A stretch of DNA of 64,000 nucleotides, taken from NCBI RefSeq assembly GCF_003026365.1, contig NZ_PYOM01000020.1:32337-96336 (forward strand). Reading direction: 5' to 3'. Both the position numbers and the translations under genes were made by a program. Positions 1 to 9,456 of the stretch are shown one piece after another; position 1 is the first letter of the stretch; each line of letters begins with the position of its first letter. Source of the stretch: Photobacterium angustum. Lineage in GTDB: Bacteria; Pseudomonadota; Gammaproteobacteria; Enterobacterales; Vibrionaceae. Under the pieces are notes generated by a model. It saw only the letters and a program-made list of their open reading frames with translations. It did not search any database and was not told the origin of the DNA.

Positions 1-54
1 GGTACACAGCTCTCATTTAACAATAAAAAAACACTTTTTTAAGGAGATTATGAA

Positions 55-83
55 TTGACAATAATTTTTAACATCGCGATAGT
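55..83 (+). promoter_or_regulatory. Sigma-70-type promoter of glnA (P1-like)
   Basis: A perfect -35 hexamer TTGACA (55-60) is followed after 17 bp by GATAGT (78-83), giving a predicted start near 90. It lies upstream of the two NtrC sites at 117-154, so bound NtrC would sit in its early transcribed region. This resembles the E. coli glnAp1 arrangement, where the sigma-70 promoter serves nitrogen-rich conditions. The assignment rests on motif match and position only. Confidence 0.55.
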
Positions 84-116
84 AAGCATGTTCTATTATT
101 GTTAACGACACACTAT

Positions 117-133
117 CGCACCAAAACAGTGCA
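117..133 (+). promoter_or_regulatory. NtrC-binding site 1 upstream of glnA
   Basis: CGCACCAAAACAGTGCA closely matches the E. coli glnA enhancer half-sites (TGCACCA-N3-TGGTGC type). Its centre is 21 bp, about two helical turns, from a second site at 138-154. Such spacing is typical of cooperative NtrC dimers on an enhancer. Confidence 0.75.
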
Positions 134-137
134 AGTG

Positions 138-154
138 TGCATCAAGATAGTGCA
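138..154 (+). promoter_or_regulatory. NtrC-binding site 2 upstream of glnA
   Basis: TGCATCAAGATAGTGCA is a second dyad of the NtrC type, on the same face of the helix as the site at 117-133. It is about 96 bp upstream of the predicted sigma-54 start. The pair should form the enhancer that glnG (3653-5068) acts on under nitrogen limitation. Confidence 0.75.
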
Positions 155-214
155 GAAATGGATTAATTAAGCTTTAGCAATGCGTAAAAACCGCATTCTT
201 AAAGCTTTTAAAAA

Positions 215-232
215 TTGGCATGGTTTTCGCTT
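215..232 (+). promoter_or_regulatory. Sigma-54 promoter of glnA
   Basis: The sequence TTGGCATGGTTTTCGCTT has the diagnostic GG (217-218) and GC (229-230) separated by exactly 10 bp, as in the -24/-12 elements of RpoN promoters. The predicted start is near 242. It lies downstream of two NtrC sites and upstream of glnA, exactly as in the NtrC/RpoN-dependent glnAp2 promoter of enteric bacteria. Confidence 0.8.
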
Positions 233-318
233 AAGAACATTCAGATCTGCTCATTCTCAGAAATGAGCAATACTAGATTTGCGGCCATGCCCTTATATAA
301 CACCGGAGGTTACTCAAG

Positions 319-1728
319 ATGTCAGTAGAAAACGTACTAGCGCTGATCCAGGAAAATGAAGTTAAGTTTATTGACCTACGTTTTACCGATACAAAAGGTA
401 AAGAACAGCATATCTCGATCCCATCTCATCAAATTGATGCTGATTTCTTCGAAGAAGGTAAAATGTTTGATGGCTCTTCAGTTGCAGGTTGGAAGGGTAT
501 CAACGAATCAGACATGGTAATGATGCCTGACGCGTCAAGCGCGGTACTAGACCCATTCACTGAAGACGCTACGCTAAATATCCGTTGTGATATTTTAGAG
601 CCGGCAACGATGCAAGGTTACGACCGTGATCCTCGCTCTATCGCGAAGCGTGCAGAAGAGTTCATGCGTTCAACAGGTATCGCAGACACGGTTCTTATCG
701 GTCCTGAGCCAGAATTCTTCCTATTTGACGATGTTAAGTTTAACACTGACATGTCAGGCTCTTTCTTCAAGATTGATGACGTAGAAGCAGCATGGAACAC
801 AGGTTCTGATTTCGAAGGCGGTAACAAAGGTCACCGTCCTGGCGTTAAAGGTGGTTACTTCCCAGTAGCACCTGTTGATTCATCACAAGACATCCGTTCT
901 GCTATGTGTTTAATCATGGAAGAAATGGGTCTAGTTGTTGAAGCTCACCACCACGAAGTAGCAACAGCAGGTCAGAACGAAATCGCAACACGTTTCAACA
1001 CGCTAACAACAAAAGCAGATGAAATTCAGATCTACAAGTATGTAGTTCATAACGTTGCACACGCATTTGGTAAAACAGCAACCTTTATGCCTAAGCCACT
1101 AGTAGGAGATAACGGTTCTGGTATGCACGTTCACCAATCACTAGCAAAAGACGGTGTAAACCTATTCTCTGGTGATAAGTACGGCGGCCTTTCTGAAATG
1201 GCACTTTACTACATCGGTGGTATTATCAAGCACGCACGTGCAATCAACGCATTTGCTAACCCTGCAACGAACTCATACAAGCGTCTAGTTCCAGGCTTTG
1301 AAGCTCCAGTAATGCTAGCTTACTCTGCACGTAACCGTTCAGCGTCTATCCGTATTCCTGTAGTACCAAGCCCGAAAGCACGTCGTATCGAAGTACGTTT
1401 CGGTGATCCAGCGGCTAACCCATACCTAGCATTTGCTGCAATGCTAATGGCTGGCCTTGACGGTATTCAGAACAAGATCCACCCAGGCGAAGCGATGGAT
1501 AAAGACTTGTACGACCTACCAGCAGAAGAAGCAGCTGAAATCCCAACAGTTGCAGAATCGCTACAAGGCGCACTACAAGCACTAAGCGACGACCGTGAGT
1601 TCTTAACGTCTGGCGGCGTATTCTCTGATGACTTCATCGATTCTTATATCGCACTGAAATCTCAAGACGTTGAGAAAGTAAATATGACAACTCACCCACT
1701 AGAGTTTGAACTTTACTACTCTGTTTAA
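319..1728 (+). CDS. glnA: Glutamine synthetase, type I
   Basis: Makes glutamine from glutamate, ammonium and ATP in the cytosol; it is the entry point of ammonium assimilation and a dodecamer in its family. The protein is 469 residues, the same length as the E. coli enzyme. The beta-Grasp N-terminal domain carries the DGSS loop (near residue 51), and the catalytic domain shows GPEPEFF, the EAHHHEVA region and [13 protein letters not shown]. The adenylylation tyrosine is present near residue 398 in the LYDLP motif, so GlnE-type control is expected. An RBS GGAGG precedes the ATG. Two NtrC sites and a sigma-54 promoter lie upstream, a terminator follows, and glnL-glnG are downstream. Confidence 0.98.
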   Translation: MSVENVLALIQENEVKFIDLRFTDTKGKEQHISIPSHQIDADFFEEGKMFDGSSVAGWKGINESDMVMMPDASSAVLDPFTEDATLNIRCDILEPATMQGYDRDPRSIAKRAEEFMRSTGIADTVLIGPEPEFFLFDDVKFNTDMSGSFFKIDDVEAAWNTGSDFEGGNKGHRPGVKGGYFPVAPVDSSQDIRSAMCLIMEEMGLVVEAHHHEVATAGQNEIATRFNTLTTKADEIQIYKYVVHNVAHAFGKTATFMPKPLVGDNGSGMHVHQSLAKDGVNLFSGDKYGGLSEMALYYIGGIIKHARAINAFANPATNSYKRLVPGFEAPVMLAYSARNRSASIRIPVVPSPKARRIEVRFGDPAANPYLAFAAMLMAGLDGIQNKIHPGEAMDKDLYDLPAEEAAEIPTVAESLQGALQALSDDREFLTSGGVFSDDFIDSYIALKSQDVEKVNMTTHPLEFELYYSV

Positions 1729-1760
1729 GTAATCACTTAATTACTAAACATTAAATACTT

Positions 1761-1787
1761 AGGCCTGCTTCACAAGCAGGCCTTTTT
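1761..1787 (+). terminator. Rho-independent terminator of glnA
   Basis: A stem AGGCCTGC / GCAGGCCT closes a seven-base loop and is followed by a run of T. It separates glnA from the DUF4124 gene and glnL-glnG. Confidence 0.85.
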
Positions 1788-1874
1788 GATCTTGTTGTCA
1801 CTCACAAACCAACGACAATGAAGTATCTTATTCACGACCACTGTGGATCGTGCACACAAACTTGGAGTTAACGG

Positions 1875-2456
1875 ATGAAACTCTCTCGTTTTTTTAAGCC
1901 ACTCAGCCCAATCTTTATTACCCTAATATGGACAGCTGCGAGTTCAGCCCAAGCCTCTACCATCTACTCATGGACAGATGAGAATGGCGTGGTGCACTTT
2001 ACCGATCAACCTCAAACCCCCGATGCCACCGCTTACCCTTTAAGCGTGACAGAAGTCAGTGGTAATATTAAACAAACCGCAGATACCATTGACACTCAAA
2101 CCAGCGATATTACCGTGGTAGAAGAGCCTGCAAAAACTATTACAACCGTCAGTTTAGTCTCACCAATGCATGAGCAAACCATCCGCAATAACGAAGGTAT
2201 CATCAATATTCATGCGGTCACCAACAGCAAACTCAACAACCAAACCCAAGCGCAATTAGTTGTCGATGGCGTAGTTAAAGGCGAGCCTCAAACAGAACTC
2301 ACTTGGACATTAGATAACATTGATCGTGGTAGCCACCAGCTACAAATTCAACTAGTTAAAGGCGGCAAGGTTATTGCATCGTCAGACAGTATTACCGTTT
2401 ATCTGCATCGAGCCACAGTGAAGGCAAACAAGCCAATACCAGTACAGACTCGCTAA
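1875..2456 (+). CDS. DUF4124 domain-containing exported protein
   Basis: A 193-residue protein of unknown function. A signal peptide (residues 1-27, ending ASSAQAS) targets it to the periplasm. It is followed by a DUF4124 module (about 28-60) with the characteristic IYSWTDENGVVHFTDQP segment, then a linker and a beta-rich C-terminal part (about 95-180) that resembles an Ig-like fold by pattern only. An RBS (GGAG) lies upstream. It sits between glnA and glnL, a position often taken by a DUF4124 gene in vibrios, but nothing in the sequence ties it to nitrogen metabolism. Confidence 0.8.
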   Translation: MKLSRFFKPLSPIFITLIWTAASSAQASTIYSWTDENGVVHFTDQPQTPDATAYPLSVTEVSGNIKQTADTIDTQTSDITVVEEPAKTITTVSLVSPMHEQTIRNNEGIINIHAVTNSKLNNQTQAQLVVDGVVKGEPQTELTWTLDNIDRGSHQLQIQLVKGGKVIASSDSITVYLHRATVKANKPIPVQTR

Positions 2457-2512
2457 TCCACAGTTTCACCAATTAATAGTGCCCGATCAGCAATAAACAG
2501 GTTACACTCAGA

Positions 2513-2529
2513 TGCACCAATTTGGTGCG
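2513..2529 (+). promoter_or_regulatory. NtrC operator upstream of glnL
   Basis: TGCACCAATTTGGTGCG is an almost perfect inverted repeat matching the strongest NtrC sites. It lies about 55 bp before the glnL start. In E. coli a single NtrC site at glnLp represses the glnLG transcript. The same negative feedback on the glnL-glnG pair is the likely role here. Confidence 0.8.
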
Positions 2530-2582
2530 TTTGACCTAAATAAGCCTATTGATGGTTTAGGTAATCAACAAGGATGCTGATT

Positions 2583-3632
2583 GTGACTACCGCTTTTACC
2601 CCTATAATTATTGATAACCTTGTTACTGCGATCATTCTACTGGATGAACACTTAACGATTCGTTATGTCAATCCCGCCGCAGAACAACTGTTATCGTCGA
2701 GTAAACGCCGTTTGCTGGGCATTACGTTACCAGAGTTATTACAGTACTCATCTCTTGATCTCGATTTAATCGCAGCCACATTACAAAGTGGTCAAGGCCT
2801 AGCTGATAGCGATGTCGCTTTTGTGATTGATGAACAGCGTCAACTTCTCAGCTTGAATGCCAGCCCTATTTCATGGCAAAAAAATCTTTTCGTGATGCTG
2901 GAGCTTAAACCTATCGATCAACAACGTCGTATTAGCCAAGAGCTCTCTCAATTAGCTCAGCAGCAAGCGGCGAAAGAATTAGTGCGAGGGTTAGCTCACG
3001 AGATAAAAAACCCACTAGGTGGCTTACGAGGCGCTGCACAGCTACTTGAAAAAGCGCTACCCGATCCTAGTTATGTCGAATATACCCAAATGATTATTGA
3101 GCAAGCCGACCGATTACGTAATTTGGTCGATAGGCTATTAGGCCCGCAACGCCCAGGCATCAGAAAAACCGATAATATTCATCTCGTATTAGAAAAAGTA
3201 CGTCAGCTGATCATTCTGGAAAACGACAGTAATCTTGTGATTGAGCGCGACTACGATCCAAGTCTGCCCGAGATTGACATGGATACAGAACAACTCGAGC
3301 AAGCCTTACTCAATATTGTCAGTAACGCCGCTCACGTTCTAAAAAAACAAAATGGCGGAATAATTAAGCTCAAAACCCGTACCGCCCATCAAGCCTTAAT
3401 CCAAGGTAAATACGCCCGAATCGCCGCAAAAATTGAGATTATTGATAATGGTCCAGGGATCCCAGCAGCGATCCAAGACACCTTATTTTATCCTATGGTG
3501 ACAGGTAATGCTGATGGTACAGGGTTAGGACTATCGATCTCGCAAAACTTAATAGACCAACATAACGGCAAAATTGAAGTAATTAGCTGGCCAGGACACA
3601 CCAACTTTACGATCTATTTACCAATACAATAA
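2583..3632 (+). CDS. glnL: Nitrogen regulation sensor kinase NtrB
   Basis: Sensor histidine kinase/phosphatase that controls NtrC phosphorylation in response to PII. It has an N-terminal PAS domain (about residues 10-100), then a dimerisation/phosphoacceptor helix with GLAHEIKNPLGG (His near 139), an N box (NIVSNAAHVL) and ATP-binding G boxes DNGPGIP and GTGLGLSIS. There is no membrane segment, so it is cytosolic as in the family. The GTG at 2583 is preferred over the ATG at 2574, because the ATG overlaps the only good Shine-Dalgarno (AAGGA, 2570-2574) while the GTG sits 8 nt after it. Length from the GTG is 349 residues, the same as E. coli GlnL. It is followed by glnG. Confidence 0.95.
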   Translation: MTTAFTPIIIDNLVTAIILLDEHLTIRYVNPAAEQLLSSSKRRLLGITLPELLQYSSLDLDLIAATLQSGQGLADSDVAFVIDEQRQLLSLNASPISWQKNLFVMLELKPIDQQRRISQELSQLAQQQAAKELVRGLAHEIKNPLGGLRGAAQLLEKALPDPSYVEYTQMIIEQADRLRNLVDRLLGPQRPGIRKTDNIHLVLEKVRQLIILENDSNLVIERDYDPSLPEIDMDTEQLEQALLNIVSNAAHVLKKQNGGIIKLKTRTAHQALIQGKYARIAAKIEIIDNGPGIPAAIQDTLFYPMVTGNADGTGLGLSISQNLIDQHNGKIEVISWPGHTNFTIYLPIQ

Positions 3633-3652
3633 TAACGATAGGAGAGTAACGT

Positions 3653-5068
3653 ATGAGCAAAGGATTAATTTGGGTTGTCGATGACGACAGCTCTATTCGC
3701 TGGGTAATGGAAAAGACACTTATTACAGCTGGCATGAAGTGTGAAACCTTTGCCAATGCCGATAGTGTACTTGAAGCGCTAGAGCGTAATGTCCCAGATG
3801 TATTGGTCTCTGATATTAAGATGCCGGGAACAGATGGCTTAACGTTACTAAAACTATTACAACAAGATTACCCACTATTACCTGTGATAATCATGACGGC
3901 ACATTCTGACTTAGATGCCGCTGTGAACGCCTATCAACGTGGTGCATTTGAATATCTTCCTAAACCATTTGATATTGATGAGGCCGTGAGTTTGGTCGAG
4001 CGTGCGGTTAGTCATAGTCAAGAGCAAAAACGTCAACAACAACCAGAAACAGAAGTAAAAGCAGTACCTGAAATTATCGGTGAAGCTCCTGCCATGCAGG
4101 AAGTTTTCCGTGCTATTGGTCGTCTTTCTCGCTCATCTATTTCGGTATTGATTAACGGTGAATCCGGTACAGGTAAAGAACTTGTCGCTCACGCTTTACA
4201 TCGACATAGCCCACGCAGTAAAAATGCCTTTATTGCCCTGAATATGGCGGCCATCCCCAAAGACTTAATTGAATCAGAACTGTTCGGGCATGAAAAAGGG
4301 GCGTTTACTGGCGCCAACAGTGTTCGCCAAGGTCGATTTGAGCAAGCCAACGGTGGAACACTGTTTCTCGATGAAATAGGTGATATGCCATTAGATATTC
4401 AAACCCGTTTACTGCGTGTCTTAGCAGATGGGCAGTTCTATCGTGTCGGTGGCCATTCTCCTGTTAACGTCGATGTCCGTATTATTGCGGCAACGCATCA
4501 AAACCTAGAGCGCCTTGTTGCCAGTGGTGATTTTCGTGAAGATTTATTTCACCGCCTAAACGTTATTCGGGTGCATTTACCATCTCTAAAAGATCGCCGC
4601 CAAGATATCCCCCAGTTGGCGCGTCACTTCCTGCAACGCGCGTCCAACGAGTTAGGAGTAGAAGTAAAAACCCTACACCCAGATACGACCGAACAGCTAG
4701 CAGCACTGGATTGGCCGGGTAATGTTCGCCAACTAGAAAATATTTGTCGCTGGCTTACTGTCATGGCAAGCAGCAGTGAGGTCTTACCTAGCGATCTACC
4801 ACCTGAGTTGCTCGAAAATAATCAAAGCACTTTATCAACTCAGCAAGAGAATCAACATTGGCAGCAAGGCTTACAGCTGTGGGCAAAACAAGAACTGCAG
4901 AAAGGTAATGAAAACTTATTGGCAGAAGCCCTACCTGAGTTTGAAAAAATCTTGCTAGAGACTGCGCTACAACATAGCCACGGTCATAAGCAAGAAGCGG
5001 CTCGATTATTAGGCTGGGGAAGAAATACCCTTACCAGAAAGCTCAAAGAGCTGGGTATTAACGACTAA
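3653..5068 (+). CDS. glnG: Nitrogen regulation response regulator NtrC
   Basis: Sigma-54-dependent activator of nitrogen-limitation genes. The order is a receiver domain (1-120; phospho-Asp at 54 in [10 protein letters not shown]), an AAA+ domain (about 140-375) with Walker A GESGTGKE and the sigma-54 contact loop [15 protein letters not shown], and a C-terminal Fis-type HTH (about 430-471). Its length of 471 residues is normal. An RBS (GGAGAG) lies upstream and glnL ends 20 nt before, so the two are cotranscribed. Binding sites of its type are visible at glnA and glnL. No clear terminator follows. Confidence 0.97.
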   Translation: MSKGLIWVVDDDSSIRWVMEKTLITAGMKCETFANADSVLEALERNVPDVLVSDIKMPGTDGLTLLKLLQQDYPLLPVIIMTAHSDLDAAVNAYQRGAFEYLPKPFDIDEAVSLVERAVSHSQEQKRQQQPETEVKAVPEIIGEAPAMQEVFRAIGRLSRSSISVLINGESGTGKELVAHALHRHSPRSKNAFIALNMAAIPKDLIESELFGHEKGAFTGANSVRQGRFEQANGGTLFLDEIGDMPLDIQTRLLRVLADGQFYRVGGHSPVNVDVRIIAATHQNLERLVASGDFREDLFHRLNVIRVHLPSLKDRRQDIPQLARHFLQRASNELGVEVKTLHPDTTEQLAALDWPGNVRQLENICRWLTVMASSSEVLPSDLPPELLENNQSTLSTQQENQHWQQGLQLWAKQELQKGNENLLAEALPEFEKILLETALQHSHGHKQEAARLLGWGRNTLTRKLKELGIND

Positions 5069-5087
5069 CTATCACAACATAAATCGG

Positions 5088-5121
5088 GTTGCAGGTGAAG
5101 TCGATCACATTTAGCTGCAAC
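5088..5121. repeat. Inverted repeat between glnG and add
   Basis: Arms GTTGCAG (5088-5094) and CTGCAAC (5115-5121) are separated by 20 nt. It has no T-run, so it is a poor terminator. It could be an operator for add or chance; I cannot assign a protein to it. Confidence 0.3.
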
Positions 5122-5184
5122 GATTATGTTCACGTTATACACTTTACTTATACTTAACGCTCAGTTTTCATCGGAATAATCATA

Positions 5185-6189
5185 ATGATCAACAAGCATC
5201 TTCCTTTAACGGATCTACACCGTCACCTTGATGGCAATATTCGCCCTCAAACTATCTTAGAACTTGGCCAGCAATTTAATATGGCGCTACCGGGCCATGA
5301 TCTAGAAAGTTTACGCCCACACGTTCAGATCGTTGAAGCTGAGCCAAGTCTTGTGGCTTTTTTGTCAAAGCTAGACTGGGGCGTTGCAGTATTAGGCGAT
5401 CTCGATGCTTGTCGTCGTGTCGCTTATGAAAACGTTGAAGATGCCTTGCATGCACAAATTGATTATGCCGAACTACGTTTCTCACCTTACTACATGGCAA
5501 TGAAGCACAACTTGCCGATCGCAGGTGTGGTTGAAGCTGTTATTGATGGAGTAGAAGCAGGTTGTCGTGACTTTGGTATCAAAGCGAACTTGATCGGTAT
5601 TATGAGCCGTACTTTTGGTGTTGAGGCTTGTCAGCAAGAGCTTGATGGCTTACTCGCTCACAAAGATAAATTGGTCGCGATTGATTTAGCTGGTGATGAA
5701 TTAGGTCAGCCTGGCGCGCAATTTAACCCACACTTTAAACAAGTTCGTGATGCAGGCTTACGTGTAACCGTTCATGCTGGTGAAGCGGCTGGCTCTGAAA
5801 GTATGTGGCAAGCAATTAATGAGCTTGGCGCGGTACGCATTGGTCACGGTGTAAAAGCTATTCAAGATCCAAAACTGATGGACTACCTAGCAGAGCATAA
5901 AATTGGTATTGAATCGTGCATTACCTCAAACATTCAAACCAGTACTATTAGCAATATCAAAGATCACCCTATCAAGCCATTCCTCGAGCATGGCATTTTA
6001 GCCTGCCTCAACACTGACGACCCTGCCGTTGAAGGTATTGAATTACCTTACGAGTATGAGGTTGCAGCACCAGCTGTTGGATTAAGCCAAGCGCAAATCG
6101 AACAAGCACAACGCAATGGCTTAGAGATCGCCTTTTTAAGTGAAAGCGAGAAACAAGCACTTCGCGAGATGGCTGCACAACGCAGTTAA
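5185..6189 (+). CDS. add: Adenosine deaminase
   Basis: Hydrolyses adenosine and deoxyadenosine to inosine and deoxyinosine in purine salvage. The 334-residue TIM-barrel protein shows the N-terminal zinc motif LHRHLDG (His 12 and 14), VTVHAGEA (zinc His and catalytic Glu region), GHGVKAI, and LNTDDPAV with the metal-ligand Asp. Length agrees with E. coli Add. It is followed by a bidirectional terminator shared with the convergent hemN. Confidence 0.96.
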   Translation: MINKHLPLTDLHRHLDGNIRPQTILELGQQFNMALPGHDLESLRPHVQIVEAEPSLVAFLSKLDWGVAVLGDLDACRRVAYENVEDALHAQIDYAELRFSPYYMAMKHNLPIAGVVEAVIDGVEAGCRDFGIKANLIGIMSRTFGVEACQQELDGLLAHKDKLVAIDLAGDELGQPGAQFNPHFKQVRDAGLRVTVHAGEAAGSESMWQAINELGAVRIGHGVKAIQDPKLMDYLAEHKIGIESCITSNIQTSTISNIKDHPIKPFLEHGILACLNTDDPAVEGIELPYEYEVAAPAVGLSQAQIEQAQRNGLEIAFLSESEKQALREMAAQRS

Positions 6190-6216
6190 TCACTCACGCG
6201 ATAAAAATCATATAAC

Positions 6217-6255
6217 AAAAAGCCCCATTCCAGCATTACTCGAATGGGGCTTTTT
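6217..6255. terminator. Bidirectional terminator between add and hemN
   Basis: A ten-base stem AGCCCCATTC / GAATGGGGCT (6221-6251) is flanked by A-rich and T-rich tracts on both sides, so it can end both convergent transcripts. Confidence 0.88.
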
Positions 6256-6272
6256 CATTTAATCCAATAAGA

Positions 6273-7646
6273 TTAAATCACTCGTGAAAACTGCTGTTGA
6301 CGAGCACGATCACGTAAGTATTTATCGAAACACATACAAATATTACGGATCAATAAACGTCCCTTCAGCTCAACGAAAATATGTTGCTCATCTACCGATA
6401 CTAACTCATCATCAATAAAGGTTTTTAGAAGTTCTAAATCTTCAGCAAAATATTGATCAAAATTGATATTAAATTCCGCTTCAATCGCTTTCTTATCAAG
6501 CTGAAAATTACAAATGAGAGCTTTGATCACTTCACGACGCAGTAAGTCGTCCGCATCGAGCGAAACCCCTTTCCACAGTGCGTTTTGTTTTTCTTCAATA
6601 TCGCGGTAGTAATGCTTTAACTCTTTTTGGTTTTGCGCATAGCAATCGCCAATCATAGAAATCGCTGATACACCCATACCTAATAAATCACACTCACCTT
6701 GAGTGGTGTAACCTTGGAAATTACGATGCAAAATCCCTTCACGCTGAGCAATTGCTAATTCATCATCCGGTTTTGCAAAGTGATCCATACCAATAAATTG
6801 GTATCCTGCCGCCGTCAACGTCGCAATTGTATCTTGTAAGATACCTAACTTTTCTTTGGCACTCGGTAATAGCTCTTCGCTGATCTTACGCTGTGCCGCA
6901 AACAATTTAGGCATGTGGGCGTAATTAAACACCGATAAACGCCCCGGATTCATCGCCAGTACTTGCTCTAATGTTTTCGCAAACATTTCACGATTTTGTA
7001 GCGGTAAACCATAAATCAAATCAAGGTTCGTTGAACGGAACCCCAACTCACGTGCACGCTCAACCATCGCAAAGATAAACGTTTCGTCTTGCTCACGATT
7101 AACCAGTTTTTGCACGTCTTTATTGAAATCTTGCACACCGATACTTAAACGATTAAAGCCTTCACTGCGAAGGTGATCAAGAATATCGAGTTCAATTTCA
7201 CGCGGATCGACTTCTATACTGATCTCAGCATCATCATCAAAATTAAACGCCGCACGCAAGCTATTCATTAAACGACTGATCTGCACTGCAGTAAGAAACG
7301 TAGGTGTACCACCGCCCCAGTGCAATTGACTCACTTGGCGATCGCCCAATAAAGTCGCACGTTGTTTAATTTCTTGTTCTAGCTTATCCAAGTAGTCATC
7401 CGCTTTATGCTGATGACGGGTAATGATTTTATTACAGCCACAGTAGTAACAAAGCTTATGACAAAATGGAATGTGAATATAAAGCGATAGCTTACGATCA
7501 GGGTATTGCTTACATGCCATCTCAAATTCAGCAGACGTGAACGCTTCATTAAACTCTAATGCAGTTGGGTAAGAGGTATAACGCGGACCTGAGTAGTTGT
7601 ACTTTTCAATCAGGGCCTGATCCCAAATAATCTGCTCATTTGACAT
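6273..7646 (-). CDS. hemN: Oxygen-independent coproporphyrinogen III dehydrogenase
   Basis: Radical SAM enzyme that converts coproporphyrinogen III to protoporphyrinogen IX under low oxygen. It has 457 residues, the same length as E. coli HemN. The 4Fe-4S motif CHKLCYYCGC (Cys 62, 66, 69, with the extra Cys 71) is intact, followed by the GGGTPTFL SAM-binding loop and the HemN C-terminal domain. The N-terminal segment YNYSGPRYTSYPTA distinguishes it from the HemW paralogue. It is monocistronic by spacing. Its neighbours upstream (DUF2489, yihI) end in a separate hairpin. It is one of several heme genes in the window. Confidence 0.96.
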   Translation of the reverse strand: MSNEQIIWDQALIEKYNYSGPRYTSYPTALEFNEAFTSAEFEMACKQYPDRKLSLYIHIPFCHKLCYYCGCNKIITRHQHKADDYLDKLEQEIKQRATLLGDRQVSQLHWGGGTPTFLTAVQISRLMNSLRAAFNFDDDAEISIEVDPREIELDILDHLRSEGFNRLSIGVQDFNKDVQKLVNREQDETFIFAMVERARELGFRSTNLDLIYGLPLQNREMFAKTLEQVLAMNPGRLSVFNYAHMPKLFAAQRKISEELLPSAKEKLGILQDTIATLTAAGYQFIGMDHFAKPDDELAIAQREGILHRNFQGYTTQGECDLLGMGVSAISMIGDCYAQNQKELKHYYRDIEEKQNALWKGVSLDADDLLRREVIKALICNFQLDKKAIEAEFNINFDQYFAEDLELLKTFIDDELVSVDEQHIFVELKGRLLIRNICMCFDKYLRDRARQQQFSRVI

Positions 7647-7723
7647 GACATATTTCCAATATTGTAGGGAGAATAAAGAGTTAAACGTGTAATGATGGTA
7701 AGACGAATAACACTTATAGTTTA

Positions 7724-7768
7724 TAAGACAATACAGCCATCGCCTAATCAGATTAGACGATGACTGTA
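7724..7768 (-). terminator. Long imperfect palindrome after DUF2489 (probable terminator)
   Basis: A 37-nt near-palindrome (7732-7768) has arms of about 18 bases with three mismatches around a single central base. Read on the minus strand it follows the DUF2489 stop and runs into a moderately T-rich stretch. A weak terminator is the simplest reading; a protein-binding palindrome in the hemN upstream region is the alternative. Confidence 0.5.
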
Positions 7769-7786
7769 ATAGTTCAGATCAAGTCA

Positions 7787-8266
7787 TTAAGACTTCGTAG
7801 ACAGGATGGCGTCTAGCTCGACAGCAATAGCTTCTTGTAATCGAGTTTCAGCCTTCATTCGCTCCAGATCAAAGCGCATTCGAGCACGTTTCTCTGTTTG
7901 TTGACGCGCTTCACCGCGAGGCATATCTTTTACTACCTCATACAGCTCTGTAATAGCTGGATAAGTGGCTGCAAAATCAACACTCTTATCAGCCTGTAGC
8001 GCTTCCATCAACTTATACAAACGAATCGCCGCTTCAGACAAATCACATTGTCCTTGCTTGGTCGCTGCGGCAATCACATAAACGCTCTCTAAAATCGTAT
8101 TATTACGCGTTTCTATCGCCTCTTTTTGCTGTTGTTCAGCACGGGCTAAAAAAACTTTATGGCGTTGATTTTGTTGGTATAGCTTAACAAGTAACGTTCC
8201 CGCATAAATACCAAGCGCGGTTACAATTGTGCCACCAATAACAAGCAGAAGCGTCAAATCCTGCAA
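7787..8266 (-). CDS. DUF2489 domain-containing membrane protein
   Basis: A 159-residue protein with one N-terminal membrane helix (about residues 6-28) and a charged, helical cytoplasmic part including a Glu/Arg-rich C-terminal stretch. It matches the DUF2489 family, which has no known function. The start lies 3 nt downstream of the yihI stop, so it is the last gene of the methyltransferase-yihI-DUF2489 operon. Its function cannot be inferred beyond a likely link in expression with yihI. Confidence 0.8.
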   Translation of the reverse strand: MQDLTLLLVIGGTIVTALGIYAGTLLVKLYQQNQRHKVFLARAEQQQKEAIETRNNTILESVYVIAAATKQGQCDLSEAAIRLYKLMEALQADKSVDFAATYPAITELYEVVKDMPRGEARQQTEKRARMRFDLERMKAETRLQEAIAVELDAILSTKS

Positions 8267-8269
8267 CGG

Positions 8270-8815
8270 TTACTCCTTACCGAATTTATCTAAATCCATC
8301 TTTTCAAATTGATCGAGTAAATCATCATCAGACTTAACCGCTGGGCGGTACTCATCTTCCTCGAACAATTCAACTTCATCTTCTTCCATCAAACCAAGCT
8401 GCTTCATAAGCTGCTCAATACGATCAAGTTTTTGGTCGACTTGTTTCTGCAAGCCTGCACCTAACTTTTCACCAGCATCTAAGCGATCAAGAAGAACCAT
8501 CAGCTGCGCATCATTTTCAAGCATTGCTAATTCTTGCTCTGCTGACATACGACGTTGCTGTTTGGTCATTGGCTTTTTCGGCTCAACGATCAAAGGAATT
8601 GGTTTTTTACTACCAAGACGTGGGTCTTTTTTCTGCGCGGCATTACGCTGCTTAGTTTCTTCAACGGCAGAATGGCGACTACCAGTTTTTAAGCCTTTAC
8701 GCTTTTTCGCTTTCTGGCGCTGGCGAGATTCGATCTCTAATTGGTTCGGCGTTTTATCACGGTATACCGCTGGGCCTTCAGAACCAATCTTACGGCCTCT
8801 TTTTTTACGGGTCAT
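8270..8815 (-). CDS. yihI: Der GTPase-activating protein YihI
   Basis: Activator of the Der/EngA GTPase, acting in 50S ribosome assembly. The 181-residue protein has a basic N-terminal half (KKRKGLKTGSRHS, KDPRLGSKKPIPL) and an acidic C-terminal half (LMEEDEVELFEEDE), as is typical for YihI. Its ATG overlaps the stop of the upstream methyltransferase gene by one base (TAATG type), which indicates translational coupling. In E. coli yihI also lies beside hemN and beside csrC and engB, and the same synteny is seen here. Confidence 0.93.
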   Translation of the reverse strand: MTRKKRGRKIGSEGPAVYRDKTPNQLEIESRQRQKAKKRKGLKTGSRHSAVEETKQRNAAQKKDPRLGSKKPIPLIVEPKKPMTKQQRRMSAEQELAMLENDAQLMVLLDRLDAGEKLGAGLQKQVDQKLDRIEQLMKQLGLMEEDEVELFEEDEYRPAVKSDDDLLDQFEKMDLDKFGKE

Positions 8816-9456
8816 TACTGGGTTTTCCTCAGCAAAATCACATCATTTCCAACAAACTCAACTTCTAAGCCATCACGTTGCGCTAAAAAGCGGAACGTAT
8901 CGCGACTAAAGAAACTGACGTGGGTTGGATCGTTCTTATAATGCCAACGTGTAAACGCTTCGGCATCGGTTGCTAGCTTTGTCATTAACCCTAGCCATCC
9001 GCCAGGTTTAATCATACTCAGCAGCAGCCCCCATTCCTTCGCAGGCTGATTAAAATGTTCTATGGCTTCGGTACACGTAACAAAGTCATATTGACGCGTT
9101 AATACACTAGGATTAGGTGCAAAATATGGATCATAGATCGCCATATTATATCCCATTTCCTCCAACATAATGGAAAGTGTTGGACCGGGACCGCTGCCAA
9201 AGTCTAAACCATCTAATGGCCCAGCCGGTAAACGTTCTACTAATGGTGTAGCTAAACGACCTAAAAATTGGCGATAACCCATATCATCTGGATTATTTTG
9301 ATGTTGATCATAAACGGCTTTTTCTTGCTCTGGCGATAACTGAGCCTCAGGATCGGCAAAAATTAACACACATTGCTGACAACGAAAATAACAGCGATTT
9401 TTATCTTCAACAAATACTCCATGCTGTTCACTATGGCACAGTGGACATGGCTGCAT
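8815..9456 (-). CDS. Class I SAM-dependent methyltransferase with zinc-ribbon N-terminus
   Basis: A 213-residue protein. The first 25 residues hold two Cys pairs (CPLC and CQQC) that probably bind zinc. They are followed by a class I methyltransferase fold with a DFGSGPGP SAM-binding loop and a TCTEAIEHF motif. The substrate is unknown; related proteins are annotated only as Methyltransf_23-type. The ATG at 9456 is chosen over 9489 because GGAGA lies 7 nt before it. It heads the operon with yihI and DUF2489, and the overlap with yihI hints at a ribosome or RNA role, which is inference. Confidence 0.8.
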   Translation of the reverse strand: MQPCPLCHSEQHGVFVEDKNRCYFRCQQCVLIFADPEAQLSPEQEKAVYDQHQNNPDDMGYRQFLGRLATPLVERLPAGPLDGLDFGSGPGPTLSIMLEEMGYNMAIYDPYFAPNPSVLTRQYDFVTCTEAIEHFNQPAKEWGLLLSMIKPGGWLGLMTKLATDAEAFTRWHYKNDPTHVSFFSRDTFRFLAQRDGLEVEFVGNDVILLRKTQ

